Shown: piece by piece, positions 53,865 through 63,534 of the stretch
Position numbering within the stretch: the stretch's first letter is position 1
How the letters are laid out: the number at the start of each line of letters is the position of its first letter
From: UBA7359 sp963976795
Lineage (GTDB): Bacteria; Pseudomonadota; Gammaproteobacteria; Eutrophobiales; Eutrophobiaceae
Reading direction: 5' to 3'
NCBI GenBank assembly: GCA_963976795.1
Contig: CAXBLT010000011.1
Location: 28,505 to 92,504 of the forward strand
Length of the DNA: 64,000 bases
Notes under the pieces: model-generated
What the model was told of the DNA's origin: nothing
The model's database searches: none
Seen by the model: only the letters and a program-made list of their open reading frames with translations
Made by a program: the position numbers and the translations under genes

Positions 53865-54419
53865 TCAAACCACAGAGGCCCTATCTATTTCCCAATATTT
53901 TAATTGAACTTCATCAAATTGTTGCTCAAGTGCTTCCAGTCCATTCTCTGCTATATATTCACGTTCAGCACCGCTTATAGGCATTAAGCAAGCAACACGA
54001 GTGCGATCCATCGGGATCAACTCAAGTGTTTGATCAAACGAATATGGCAATGAGACTAACCAATTATCGCAAACAGAACCCTCTAACCAAGGTTCACCGA
54101 TAGGCACTGTCGCGGTATATTCAAGGCCGTGTTGCGAATGAAAGTAAGTCACCATCGCAAGCATTTGCACCATACGTTCCGTCTCAATGGGAGAAATAAC
54201 AATGAATTCGTATCGACCTGCTGTTTCATGATTGATTTTCGAAGTGCCAACCGAACAATAAACCCATTGGTCACACTTCTTACCGGGTGAAAACCTTATC
54301 ACCTGAAACTCAGGGATAATGTCTTTAATAGGCCCGGTATCCCAAGTCAGCAACTCAAAGTCATGCCCTTCAAAATAAGACTTAAAATGTTCGGTAATAT
54401 TTTCTATCTCTGACGCCAT
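53865..54419 (-). CDS. Suppressor-of-fused (SUFU) domain protein
   Basis: The 184-residue protein is a stand-alone SUFU domain: IRFSPGKKCDQWVYCSVGTS, RYEFIVISPIETERMVQMLA, YTATVPIGEPWLEGSVCDNWLVSLPY. Bacterial members often serve as immunity or toxin-associated proteins, but here no toxin gene is adjacent. Function unknown. Confidence 0.85.
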   Translation of the reverse strand: MASEIENITEHFKSYFEGHDFELLTWDTGPIKDIIPEFQVIRFSPGKKCDQWVYCSVGTSKINHETAGRYEFIVISPIETERMVQMLAMVTYFHSQHGLEYTATVPIGEPWLEGSVCDNWLVSLPYSFDQTLELIPMDRTRVACLMPISGAEREYIAENGLEALEQQFDEVQLKYWEIDRASVV

Positions 54420-54471
54420 GACTTCTCCTTCTATGACTAATTATAATTTTTAAGAATGAGCTAGTTTATTC

Positions 54472-54565
54472 GAGCACGAGGCGCAATGCTTTTTGAGAAG
54501 CGGAGTTGACATTAAGTCAATGAGCATCGCAAAAAGTATTGTAACGCCTAGCAAATTTTTTGCTC
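54472..54565. repeat. Long imperfect palindrome upstream of the SUFU gene
   Basis: The outer arms GAGCA/TGCTC, then AGGCG/CGCCT, CTTTTTG/CAAAAAG and the centre TTGAC/GTCAA (54506-54520) form a roughly 94-base hairpin. It lies in the 223 bases between the SUFU gene start and the uvrD end and has no frame. Confidence 0.55.
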
Positions 54566-54642
54566 CTGCACCAACAGTAGGCGCTTTATGCGAAATTTGC
54601 ATTTCCACCTTCCATCGCGATCATCGGATGAAATAGCCATTG

Positions 54643-56808
54643 TTAAGCGGGTTGGAGGTTTGCGTAACTCGCAACCAACCACTTGCTCCCCGCTTGTTCA
54701 AAGTTAACCTGTATCCGCATATGTCCACCACTACCCTCAAGATTGAGTACAATGCCTTCACCAAACTTGGCATGAGTTACACGCTGCCCAAGAGATAATG
54801 ACCCATCGCTACCTGGTGCTGAGACTTCGCTCTTACTAAACAGCGATTCAGTAACACTACCCCCGAGACGAATGTCGTTAAGCAACTCGGAAGGGATTTC
54901 ATCTATAAACCGTGACGGCGATGGATAGTAATCAGAACCATGCATCCGACGGTGCTGTGCATGAGTTAGTGTTAATGTTTGTTTCGCTCGTGTAATACCG
55001 ACATAACAAAGCCGGCGTTCTTCTTCTAGCTGAACCAAGTCTTCACTACTGCGCTGATGCGGAAATAATCCCTCTTCCATACCGACAAGGTACACGTCGG
55101 GGAACTCTAAACCCTTTGCAGAATGTAAAGTCATCATATGCACACAGTCAGAACTATCTCCTGCCTGGGTCTCGCCTGACTCTAATGCCGCATGAGCCAT
55201 AAAAGCTGATAACGCATCCATCTCGGCCAATTCTTCATCGTCGCCTATTTCAAACTCACCTGCTGCTGTGACCAGTTCTTCCAGATTCTCAACCCTGGCC
55301 AGACCTTTTTCACCTTTCTCTTTTTTAAAGTGCTCAATTAATCCGCTTAATTGTATAACCTGATCGACATGTTCGTTTAAAGTTGACTCAGATTCAGCGG
55401 CGGTCATTTTCTGAATCAGCTTAACAAAATGCTCCAACGCATTTAAAGCGCGCGCACTCATTAACTTATGCTCAACAATATGTTGAGCTGCTTTCCACAA
55501 AGAGCAATTATCTCTTCTTGCTGTATCCCGTAGTTCTTCAACTGTCCGATTACCAATGCCGCGTGTCGGGGTATTAATAATCCGTTCAAACGAGGCATCA
55601 TCATCTTTAAAACGAGCAAGACGCACATAGGCGAGTGCGTCTTTAATCTCGGCACGTTCATAGAATCGCATACCACCATAAACACGATATGGTATACGCG
55701 CCTGCATTAGTGCTTCTTCTATGACACGCGATTGAGCACTGACACGATATAAAATAGCGTAATCATTAAACGCTTTACCTTGATCCGGTGCCTGACGAAT
55801 TTGATCTATAACGTAACGTGCTTCATCGGTTTCGTTATAGGCCATATAGACACCAATGCGATCACCGTCTTCACCATCAGTCCAAAGGTCTTTACCTAAT
55901 CGCGCATTATTATTTGCGATCAACTTATTAGCCGCCTTTAAGATGGTTGCTGTTGAACGATAATTTTGCTCAAGTTTTATTAACTTCGTGTTATCAAAGT
56001 CCCGTTCAAAGGCCTGCATGTTTTCAACACGGGCGCCTCTCCAACTGTAAATAGATTGATCATCATCACCGACAGCAAATAAGGTGCTGTCTTTACCTAC
56101 TAACAGTCTTAGCCAACTATATTGCAGCGTATTGGTATCTTGAAACTCATCAACCAAGACATGCTTAAACCGGTGTTGATAATGTTCACGGATAGCGCCT
56201 TGTTCACGAAACAACTCAAAGGTGCGTAATAATAATTCTGCAAAATCAACCAGGCCCGATCGTTCACACGCATCTTGATAGGATTTATAGATCTGTACCA
56301 TTTGCGCAATAGTCACATCACCATGGTCATCAATATGATCTGGTCGAAGACCTTCATCCTTACGCGCATTGATAAACCACTGTGCTTCCCTTGGCGGATA
56401 TTGCGATTCATCTATCATCATCGAGCGTATTAAACGGCGGATCATGCGGAATTGATCTTCGCTGTCTATGATCTGAAAACTCTGCGGCAAACCCGCTTCT
56501 TGCCAATGTGCACGCAATAAACGATGCGCCAAACTGTGGAAAGTCCCGACCCACATGCCTCTAATTGATTGGCCTAGTAAATTTTCAATTCGAGTGCGCA
56601 TTTCTGCCGCGGCTTTATTCGTGAAGGTTACCGCCATAATACTATATGGGCTTGCCTGATCCGTTTCTATATACCAGGCAATCCGATGCACTAATACCCG
56701 GGTTTTGCCACTACCGGCACCCGCTAGTACCAACATATTGCCAGCTGGCGCACCAACAGCTTCGCGTTGATCTGTATTTAAGGGGTCGAGCACGTGAGAA
56801 ATATCCAT
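54643..56808 (-). CDS. uvrD: DNA helicase II (UvrD)
   Basis: UvrD unwinds DNA 3'-5' in nucleotide excision and mismatch repair. The 721-residue protein starts MDISHVLDPLNTDQREAV as in E. coli and has all SF1 motifs: AGAGSGKTRVLVHRI, FHSLAHRLL, VDEFQDTN, VGDDDQSIYSWRGA, LEQNYRST, MMTLHSAKGLEF and ITRAK. The C-terminus ends with the Tudor-like GQRVTHAKFGEG. The frame is open to 56832, but the internal ATG 56808 matches the family start. Confidence 0.97.
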   Translation of the reverse strand: MDISHVLDPLNTDQREAVGAPAGNMLVLAGAGSGKTRVLVHRIAWYIETDQASPYSIMAVTFTNKAAAEMRTRIENLLGQSIRGMWVGTFHSLAHRLLRAHWQEAGLPQSFQIIDSEDQFRMIRRLIRSMMIDESQYPPREAQWFINARKDEGLRPDHIDDHGDVTIAQMVQIYKSYQDACERSGLVDFAELLLRTFELFREQGAIREHYQHRFKHVLVDEFQDTNTLQYSWLRLLVGKDSTLFAVGDDDQSIYSWRGARVENMQAFERDFDNTKLIKLEQNYRSTATILKAANKLIANNNARLGKDLWTDGEDGDRIGVYMAYNETDEARYVIDQIRQAPDQGKAFNDYAILYRVSAQSRVIEEALMQARIPYRVYGGMRFYERAEIKDALAYVRLARFKDDDASFERIINTPTRGIGNRTVEELRDTARRDNCSLWKAAQHIVEHKLMSARALNALEHFVKLIQKMTAAESESTLNEHVDQVIQLSGLIEHFKKEKGEKGLARVENLEELVTAAGEFEIGDDEELAEMDALSAFMAHAALESGETQAGDSSDCVHMMTLHSAKGLEFPDVYLVGMEEGLFPHQRSSEDLVQLEEERRLCYVGITRAKQTLTLTHAQHRRMHGSDYYPSPSRFIDEIPSELLNDIRLGGSVTESLFSKSEVSAPGSDGSLSLGQRVTHAKFGEGIVLNLEGSGGHMRIQVNFEQAGSKWLVASYANLQPA

Positions 56809-56914
56809 GGAACGGATTGTACGCAAAACCATCAGACTATTGAATTAAACTGCTAAATGAATCTAACTGAATGTTAGAATACTGACTTTACAAAGTATTA
56901 AATAATAAATAATT

Positions 56915-58264
56915 ATGGAAGCTAACAACTCAAGCGCGTTATCTGATAACCGTGATGAACTCATCCGCATCATTGATTCTGTTTTAACACAGGCGAAGGC
57001 ATTGGGCGCCACTTCGGCAGAGGCCGATATTGGTACTGGTTCTGGCTTATCTGCCAATGTTCGTAAAGGCGAGATCGACAAGCTCGAATATGAACGCGAT
57101 AAGGGACTCGGGATTACTGTTTATATCGACGGGCAAAAGGGGAATGCAAGCAGCTCCGACTTTAGTGAGGCCGCACTGAAAGAGTCTGTACAAGCAGCAA
57201 TCAGGATTGCGCAACATGCCAGTCGTGACGATTGTGCCGGCCTAGTAGAGCCCGAACTCATGGCAACAGAAGTCCCTGATCTTGATTTGTATCACCCGTG
57301 GTCTATTTCACCTGAGGCCGCTATTAATCTGGCCATTGAATGTGAACAAGCGGCATTTGCCTGCGACAAACGAATTTCTAACTCTGATGGGTCTGTGGTC
57401 AGCACCTATTCAGGTATCAACCTATATGGAAATACCAATGGTTTTATCGATGGCTGGAACTGGTCGAGCCACACTATCGATTGCACGGTCATTGCCGAAG
57501 ATAAAAATGGTATGCAACGTGATGGCTGGTATAGCAAGACGCGCGACTTTAATGATCTGGAGTCCATCAAAGACATTAGCAAAGAGGCGGTAAGAAGAAC
57601 TGTGTCCCGATTAGGAGCTCGTAAACTCTCCACCCGACAGGTTCCAGTTATCTTTGAAGCGCCGGTCGCATCGGGGCTTTTCTCAGCATTTATCACGGCT
57701 ATTGCTGGTGGCAGTCTCTATCGCCGGGCCAGTTTTTTGCTGGACAAAAAAGGTGAACAAGTATTTGCAGACCATATCAATATACGTGAACAACCACATG
57801 TAAAAAAGGCCTTGGGCAGTGCTCCGTTTGATAACGACGGTGTTGCTACCAGGGCACGCGACATTATTAAAGACGGCATACTTCAGGACTATGTATTGAG
57901 TGGTTACTCCGCACGAAAGCTTGGATTACAAACCACAGGTAATGCGGGCGGGGTACATAACCTTATTATTGAGTCAGGGCAAAATAATCTAGACAATATG
58001 ATCAAGGAAATGAATACCGGTTTATTGATAACCGACATGATTGGCTTTGGCGTTAATCAAGTGACCGGGGACTATTCGCGTGGTGCATCTGGTTTCTGGG
58101 TAGAAAACGGCGAACTGGCTTATCCCGTTGAAGAGATCACTGTCGCCGGAAATTTAATCGATATGTATCAGAACATTACCAGTATCGGTAATGATATTGA
58201 CCCACGAGGAAATGTATTGACCGGTTCTGTCATGATCGATGCTATGACTATTGCAGGAGAATAA
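56915..58264 (+). CDS. pmbA: Metalloprotease subunit PmbA (TldE)
   Basis: PmbA pairs with TldD to process peptide antibiotics and unfolded substrates. The 449-residue protein has the family core KGEIDKLEYERDKGLGITVY, an open substrate region and the C-terminal GFGVNQVTGDYSRGASGFWVENGEL. TldD itself supplies the metal site and lies elsewhere. It is divergent from uvrD. Confidence 0.94.
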   Translation: MEANNSSALSDNRDELIRIIDSVLTQAKALGATSAEADIGTGSGLSANVRKGEIDKLEYERDKGLGITVYIDGQKGNASSSDFSEAALKESVQAAIRIAQHASRDDCAGLVEPELMATEVPDLDLYHPWSISPEAAINLAIECEQAAFACDKRISNSDGSVVSTYSGINLYGNTNGFIDGWNWSSHTIDCTVIAEDKNGMQRDGWYSKTRDFNDLESIKDISKEAVRRTVSRLGARKLSTRQVPVIFEAPVASGLFSAFITAIAGGSLYRRASFLLDKKGEQVFADHINIREQPHVKKALGSAPFDNDGVATRARDIIKDGILQDYVLSGYSARKLGLQTTGNAGGVHNLIIESGQNNLDNMIKEMNTGLLITDMIGFGVNQVTGDYSRGASGFWVENGELAYPVEEITVAGNLIDMYQNITSIGNDIDPRGNVLTGSVMIDAMTIAGE

Positions 58265-58382
58265 TTGATTCTGGATCTCTCAATTGATCGACCTTGAATT
58301 ATGATTATTATTTTCAAAATAGAACATTATCTTATGTTAAACAACCACCTATTGGGTAATCCTGCCTACCCATATGATTGCA

Positions 58383-58473
58383 CGTTTTTTAGGCTCATTT
58401 GCTTGACAGCAAAAACTTTACATAGCACGACTATGCGCAGCTTTTTAGTCGGTGCAACTAAGCCTAAAAAACG
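58383..58473. repeat. 91-base palindrome centred at 58428
   Basis: The outer arms CGTTTTTTAGGCT (58383-58395) and AGCCTAAAAAACG (58461-58473) are perfect inverted repeats with exactly the same centre, 58428, as the inner arms CATAG/CTATG (58421-58435). AAAAA/TTTTT between them also pairs. It lies between pmbA and the moxR gene. It is either a small palindromic element or a structured leader. Confidence 0.65.
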
Positions 58474-58512
58474 CACACTCAAATGGATTCAACTAAGAGA
58501 TTCAGAATAACC

Positions 58513-59466
58513 ATGAACATGAATGAAGACATTAATTCATCATCCGCTAATACTGCCAAGCTTGATAATGCTATTAATGCCATTGGCGAAATAATTCTCG
58601 GCAAGAATACTGCCATTAAACTGGCGTTGGCCTGCATAATAGCTAAAGGTCATTTACTAATAGAAGACACACCGGGTGTTGGAAAAACAACACTCGCACA
58701 CACACTTGCTAAAGTATTGGGCCTGAATTACCAACGTATTCAATTTACCAGCGACTTGTTACCGGCAGATATCCTCGGCGTTTCAGTTTATAACCGCGAT
58801 ACCAGCAAGTTTGATTTCCATCCGGGCCCTGTTTTTTCTAATGTCTTGCTTGCGGATGAAATCAATCGCGCAACACCAAGAACACAAAGTGCATTGTTAG
58901 AAGCCATGGCAGAGTTTCAAGTCACTACCGACAACGAAACCAGAACGCTACCTGAACCATTTTTTGTCATTGCCACACAGAACCCACAGAACCAGATAGG
59001 CACCTATCCATTACCTGAGTCTCAGCTGGATCGTTTCCTCATGCGAATAGAATTGGGTTATCCAGATAATAACGCTGAACGTGAATTATTAAATGGCAAG
59101 GATCGAAAAGAGTTGTTGGAAAATATCCAGCCTATATTGTCCGGCGACGAACTAATACCAATACAAAAACAGTTAGAACATATACATGCTGCAGACGCCA
59201 TACTTGACTACCTGCAAGACTTGCTTGAATTCAGTCGCAACTCTGGCAACTACTTGCATGGTCTATCACCACGCGCAGGTATTGCGATGTTGAGTGCGGC
59301 AAAAGCATGGGCATTGATTCACTCGCACCAACATGTATTACCAGAAGATATACAAACCATCTTGCCTAGCGTGATTGGTCATCGACTTCAGTTTGTTCAT
59401 GAAGTTTCAGATAAACAGGCATTACAACCTGCGCAACATTTAATCCAAAACGTTCCGATTCCCTAA
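58513..59466 (+). CDS. MoxR-family AAA ATPase
   Basis: MoxR ATPases act as chaperones for partner metallo- or envelope proteins. The protein has the P-loop DTPGVGKTTLAHTLA, Walker B VLLADEINRATPRTQSALLEAMAE and ATQNPQNQIGTYPLPESQLDRFLMR. It heads an operon with a DUF58 and a transglutaminase protein. ATG 58513 is preferred, since the frame from 58483 starts inside the palindromic flank. Confidence 0.92.
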   Translation: MNMNEDINSSSANTAKLDNAINAIGEIILGKNTAIKLALACIIAKGHLLIEDTPGVGKTTLAHTLAKVLGLNYQRIQFTSDLLPADILGVSVYNRDTSKFDFHPGPVFSNVLLADEINRATPRTQSALLEAMAEFQVTTDNETRTLPEPFFVIATQNPQNQIGTYPLPESQLDRFLMRIELGYPDNNAERELLNGKDRKELLENIQPILSGDELIPIQKQLEHIHAADAILDYLQDLLEFSRNSGNYLHGLSPRAGIAMLSAAKAWALIHSHQHVLPEDIQTILPSVIGHRLQFVHEVSDKQALQPAQHLIQNVPIP

Positions 59467-59468
59467 GC

Positions 59469-60455
59469 ATGGGAGTGTCGGTTGTATTAGAACGCCTACC
59501 TGCTAACCCTTCCGGCAGGACGAGAGTCGTATCAAACCAACTTAAACGCCAACGCGTTTACATATTCCCATCACTGCAAGGCTGGCTATATACAGTGATG
59601 TTAATCGTTATGTTATTAGGCGCCATAAACTACAACAACAGCATGGCATTTATGCTTTGTTTTTTACTAGCAAGTCTTGGCCTGGTTTGTATGATTCATA
59701 CTTATCGCAATCTGGCAGGCTTGGTACTAACCGCTGCGAGCCCCAAACCCGTCTTTGTTGGGCAGCAAGCTCTATTTCCCATACAACTCGATAATCGCCA
59801 GAGTCTGGCAAGATACTCTATACAATTAGAATCGTATGAGACTGTAAAAAGATTGTTTCGTAAAAGGAAGCCACGCCATATCATTTCAATCAGCGTTGCG
59901 GCAGACAAGCCTTTAACCAGTTACTACCCGGTAGAAACCAGTCATCGTGGCTTACTGAAGTTAGAACGCCTGAAACTATCCACAAGTTTTCCATTGGGCC
60001 TCTTTAGTGCATGGGCATATTTCGAGCCTGAATTCTATTGTCTGATCTACCCCGCCCCCAGGGGTAATAAACAATTACCGCCGCATACATTACAAAAAGA
60101 AAACGCCAACTATGGACTGCAATCAGGAACAGATGATTTTGCGGGTTTTAGAAAATACCGGTCTGGTGATCAGGTCAACTCTATCGCATGGAAAGCATTT
60201 GCAAGAGAGCAGGGATTATTAATAAAGCAATTCAGCGGCAAGGGGTCACAAACATTAATACTTAGTTGGGGTACTGTTTCCTATATAACCGATGTTGAGT
60301 CAAGATTATCGCAATTATGTTATTGGGTGCTACTTGCTGAAAAGTCATTGATTCATTATGGCTTAGAGATCCCCGGTATAAAAATTGATCCCGGCCTGGG
60401 TACACATCACAAAGAACATTGTCTTGAAGCATTAGCAAGTTACGGAAGACAGTAA
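59469..60455 (+). CDS. DUF58 membrane-anchored protein
   Basis: The 328-residue protein has two neighbouring membrane helices (QGWLYTVMLIVMLLGAINY and SMAFMLCFLLASLGLVCMI) and the DUF58 core TDDFAGFRKYRSGDQVNSIAWKAFARE near residue 225. It starts two bases after moxR and overlaps the next gene by one base. MoxR-DUF58-transglutaminase is a widely conserved trio of unclear envelope function. Confidence 0.9.
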   Translation: MGVSVVLERLPANPSGRTRVVSNQLKRQRVYIFPSLQGWLYTVMLIVMLLGAINYNNSMAFMLCFLLASLGLVCMIHTYRNLAGLVLTAASPKPVFVGQQALFPIQLDNRQSLARYSIQLESYETVKRLFRKRKPRHIISISVAADKPLTSYYPVETSHRGLLKLERLKLSTSFPLGLFSAWAYFEPEFYCLIYPAPRGNKQLPPHTLQKENANYGLQSGTDDFAGFRKYRSGDQVNSIAWKAFAREQGLLIKQFSGKGSQTLILSWGTVSYITDVESRLSQLCYWVLLAEKSLIHYGLEIPGIKIDPGLGTHHKEHCLEALASYGRQ

Positions 60456-62446
60456 TGACGAAACCAGCACTAAATATTAATGAAGTTTTGTGGCTAGCAA
60501 CCGGGGTCGCGTTAGCCAGTTTTCCACATTGGCAACGCTTGGCAATATGGATCCCAATCTTACATATAGGTTTATTACTAGCACGTATTTATATACCACT
60601 CCGCCTGCCTTTATTTTGGACGAATAAAAAAGCCACTATCAATATGGTGCGTTTGTTCCTAATGATTGGTGGTGTCTTTATTATCTATAACAGCTATGGA
60701 ACGCTAGCAGGACGTGATGTAGGTATCGCATTATTAGTGATGCTCGCTGCGTTTAAGGTTTTTGAAAGCAAGTCTAAGCGAGATTATTACATCTGTGCCT
60801 ATCTTGGCTATTTTCTGATCATCACAAACTTCTTTTACAGCCAGACTATTCCAACAGCGGCATATATGCTGATTGTTATCATTATAATGACTGCCGGATT
60901 AATTAATTTTAATGATACAGAGCAACAACTCACTTTGTTGCAACGTTTTAAATTTTCATCAACACTTTTAATTCAATCGATACCGATTTTACTAGTATTG
61001 TTCGTATTGTTTCCGCGTATAAATGGCCCGCTATGGGGCCTGCCCAAAGATGCCTACACTGGCACCACTGGAATCGATGATCAAATGTCACCTGGCTCTA
61101 TCAGTAAGCTTGTACAATCAAGTGAAGTGGCCTTTCGTGTCTCTTTTGAAGACGAGATCCCTGAACAATCTTCGCTCTATTGGCGGGGTCCAGTCCTTTG
61201 GCAAACAGATGGGCGAAAATGGATTCCAGGAAAATCTGGATCGAACAGAGATCCTGCGCCAATAGAATTCACAGGCGAAACACTGCACTATGATGTCACC
61301 ATCGAACCTACAAATAAAAGATGGTTGTTTGGCCTTGAGATGGTTTCGATAACGCCTGAAAACACCTATTTAACCCATGACTACCAATTAAAAACCCGCA
61401 AAGCACTACAGGCTCGAAAAGCATTTACCTTAACTTCCCACAGTTCATATAGGCTGGGGACAAAAAATGACAACGACCTGGAGCGGGGGCTGCTCTTGCC
61501 TGAAACCAATCACCCTAAAACCCGCGAGCTCGCGTCAAAATTACGTGACGAGTTTCGTGAGCCTGACTTAATTCTTACTGCCGCCCTTGAATGGCTAAAA
61601 CAGGAAAGTTTCGTTTACACACTTCAACCTCCATTAATGGTTGAAGATATGGTCGATGAGTTTTTATTTGATAAGCAACAGGGGTTTTGTGAGCACTATG
61701 CCTCTGCGTTTACTATATTAATGCGTGCCGCTGGAATTCCGGCGCGCGTGGTGACCGGCTACCTGGGTGGAGAAATTAATCCAGTGGGCAATTATTTGAT
61801 TGTACGACAATATCACGCGCATGCATGGGCAGAGGTATGGCTTGAAGACCAAGGCTGGATTCGCATTGACCCAACCGCGATAGCATCACCAACACGTATA
61901 AATGAAGGTATAGAAAATATCATTCCTCAAGCAATTATTGATATACCGCTTGGATTGGACAGCAACGCCACAGCAAAACGGCTTTGGCAACAACTACGCA
62001 ATACTGTCGACATGGTCAACTATCAATGGGCTCAATGGGTGTTAGGTTATGGCCCGGATCGACAAAAACTTTTTATGAAAAAGTTTGGTTTTAAGTCAAT
62101 TGACTGGAAACAACTGACCTTTGCATTATTTATTTTTCTTGGCACTATAATTGCTCTTATTGCTGCTTATATACTTAACAAAACTTCTAAATCAACCGAA
62201 CCTGCAAAAATGTATTATGATGCTTTCTGTAATAAATTGGCGAAGACGGGAACACCCAGAAAACCGTATGAAGGCCCACTTGATTTTGCGGAACGTGTTT
62301 CAAAGTTACACTTTGATCTTGAAAGTGAAATAAAACATATAACGGATTTATATATAAACATTCGCTACTATTCTGACAATAAAAAAATACTACAATTTAA
62401 GGCGGCAATAAAATCCTTCTCTCCGAAAAAGATAACGACGAACTGA
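60455..62446 (+). CDS. Membrane transglutaminase-like protein (TgpA/DUF3488 type)
   Basis: The 663-residue protein has about six N-terminal helices (to about 200), then a periplasmic transglutaminase domain with the catalytic triad: Cys in KQQGFCEHYASAFTI, His in QYHAHAWAEVWL and Asp in WIRIDPTA. A final helix (FALFIFLGTIIALIAAYIL) and a short cytoplasmic tail follow. This matches Pseudomonas TgpA, essential in that genus. Confidence 0.92.
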   Translation: MTKPALNINEVLWLATGVALASFPHWQRLAIWIPILHIGLLLARIYIPLRLPLFWTNKKATINMVRLFLMIGGVFIIYNSYGTLAGRDVGIALLVMLAAFKVFESKSKRDYYICAYLGYFLIITNFFYSQTIPTAAYMLIVIIIMTAGLINFNDTEQQLTLLQRFKFSSTLLIQSIPILLVLFVLFPRINGPLWGLPKDAYTGTTGIDDQMSPGSISKLVQSSEVAFRVSFEDEIPEQSSLYWRGPVLWQTDGRKWIPGKSGSNRDPAPIEFTGETLHYDVTIEPTNKRWLFGLEMVSITPENTYLTHDYQLKTRKALQARKAFTLTSHSSYRLGTKNDNDLERGLLLPETNHPKTRELASKLRDEFREPDLILTAALEWLKQESFVYTLQPPLMVEDMVDEFLFDKQQGFCEHYASAFTILMRAAGIPARVVTGYLGGEINPVGNYLIVRQYHAHAWAEVWLEDQGWIRIDPTAIASPTRINEGIENIIPQAIIDIPLGLDSNATAKRLWQQLRNTVDMVNYQWAQWVLGYGPDRQKLFMKKFGFKSIDWKQLTFALFIFLGTIIALIAAYILNKTSKSTEPAKMYYDAFCNKLAKTGTPRKPYEGPLDFAERVSKLHFDLESEIKHITDLYINIRYYSDNKKILQFKAAIKSFSPKKITTN

Positions 62447-62535
62447 ACAGCGACATTGATAGCAAAGCATCGTCGTTATCAGAATCAGATATTGGCGAGC
62501 AAGAATTATTTAATGATGTCGACTTCATCTCAATT

Positions 62536-63414
62536 ATGCCGCTTCTCTCTGATTGCAATATCAGGAATATTGCTAATCATGAAACAATAATAAAAGCAGG
62601 CGAAACAAACAATAACGTTTATTTAATATTATCTGGTGAATTCAACGTTCACCTGACACCAGAGTGCGTTGATCCGGTAACGGTGCTTGAGCCAGGCCAA
62701 AGCATAGGCGAGATAGCGATTATTGACCATCAACCTGCGTCTGCCTATGTTTCTGCAGTAAAGGAATCACGTGTACTTGTTATTGACGAAGAAGTCATGT
62801 GGTCATTAATAGGCAGTTCGCATGCGATTGCAAATAACTTGCTCGTTGTTTTGTCACAACGCTTACGACATGGCAATTCTGTTATTAATAAAATAAAAGG
62901 CTTGCTAAAAGAATATGAACATCACGCGACAGTTGATGCACTTACTAGCCTTTATAACCGTCGTTGGCTGGATAATATGCAAGCGCGTGTCATGCAACGT
63001 TGTCATAAAAACAATGAAGCGCTATCTGTCATGATGATTGATATTGACAGTTTCAAGGATTACAACGACAAGAATGGTCACCTGGCAGGTGACATCGCCC
63101 TACGCACCGTGTCACAAACCATCATTCAATATTTACGCCCGGAAGATTTAGTAACGCGCTATGGCGGCGAAGAACTATTTGCTCTCTTACCCGGCATGGA
63201 CATCAATTCCACTATAACCGTTGCTGAACGTCTGCGCGAAGCAATTAAACAAACGAATATAACAGACAAAGATGAGCAACCTTTACCAAGCGTAACCATA
63301 TCAATAGGCGTTGCCGAGATGTCAATTCATGACGACCCACATCAACTTATCGAAGATGCTGATAAAGCGATGTACAAAGCAAAGCATTCAGGGCGCGATA
63401 AAGTCTGTAGTTAA
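62536..63414 (+). CDS. Cyclic-nucleotide-binding domain / diguanylate cyclase
   Basis: The protein joins a cNMP-binding beta-roll (IIKAGETNNNVYLILSGEF, GQSIGEIAIID) with a GGDEF domain (VDALTSLYNRRWLDNM, MMIDIDSFKDYNDKNGH, RYGGEELFALLPG). The I-site is RPED. It lies about 90 bases past the transglutaminase gene. The frame stays open from 62401 and the sequence before ATG 62536 (ELFNDVDFISI) looks like the missing first helix of the domain, but has no ATG, GTG or TTG, so the true start is uncertain. Confidence 0.88.
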   Translation: MPLLSDCNIRNIANHETIIKAGETNNNVYLILSGEFNVHLTPECVDPVTVLEPGQSIGEIAIIDHQPASAYVSAVKESRVLVIDEEVMWSLIGSSHAIANNLLVVLSQRLRHGNSVINKIKGLLKEYEHHATVDALTSLYNRRWLDNMQARVMQRCHKNNEALSVMMIDIDSFKDYNDKNGHLAGDIALRTVSQTIIQYLRPEDLVTRYGGEELFALLPGMDINSTITVAERLREAIKQTNITDKDEQPLPSVTISIGVAEMSIHDDPHQLIEDADKAMYKAKHSGRDKVCS

Positions 63415-63534
63415 ATACCTGGCCCCTGACCTTTTAATTTCAATTATGTCTGCTTTGAGTAAGTTTTATTGTAACTCTCAATTCGGCCAGAAGCGTAAGT
63501 TAGCCCTAATTGTTTATAAATGTTGTACCTGACC
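63415..63534. other. Short spacer before the insertion sequence
   Basis: No gene is supported. Nearby CCTGGCCCCTGACC and GTACCTGACCCG runs are similar but too short to call a repeat. Confidence 0.3.
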
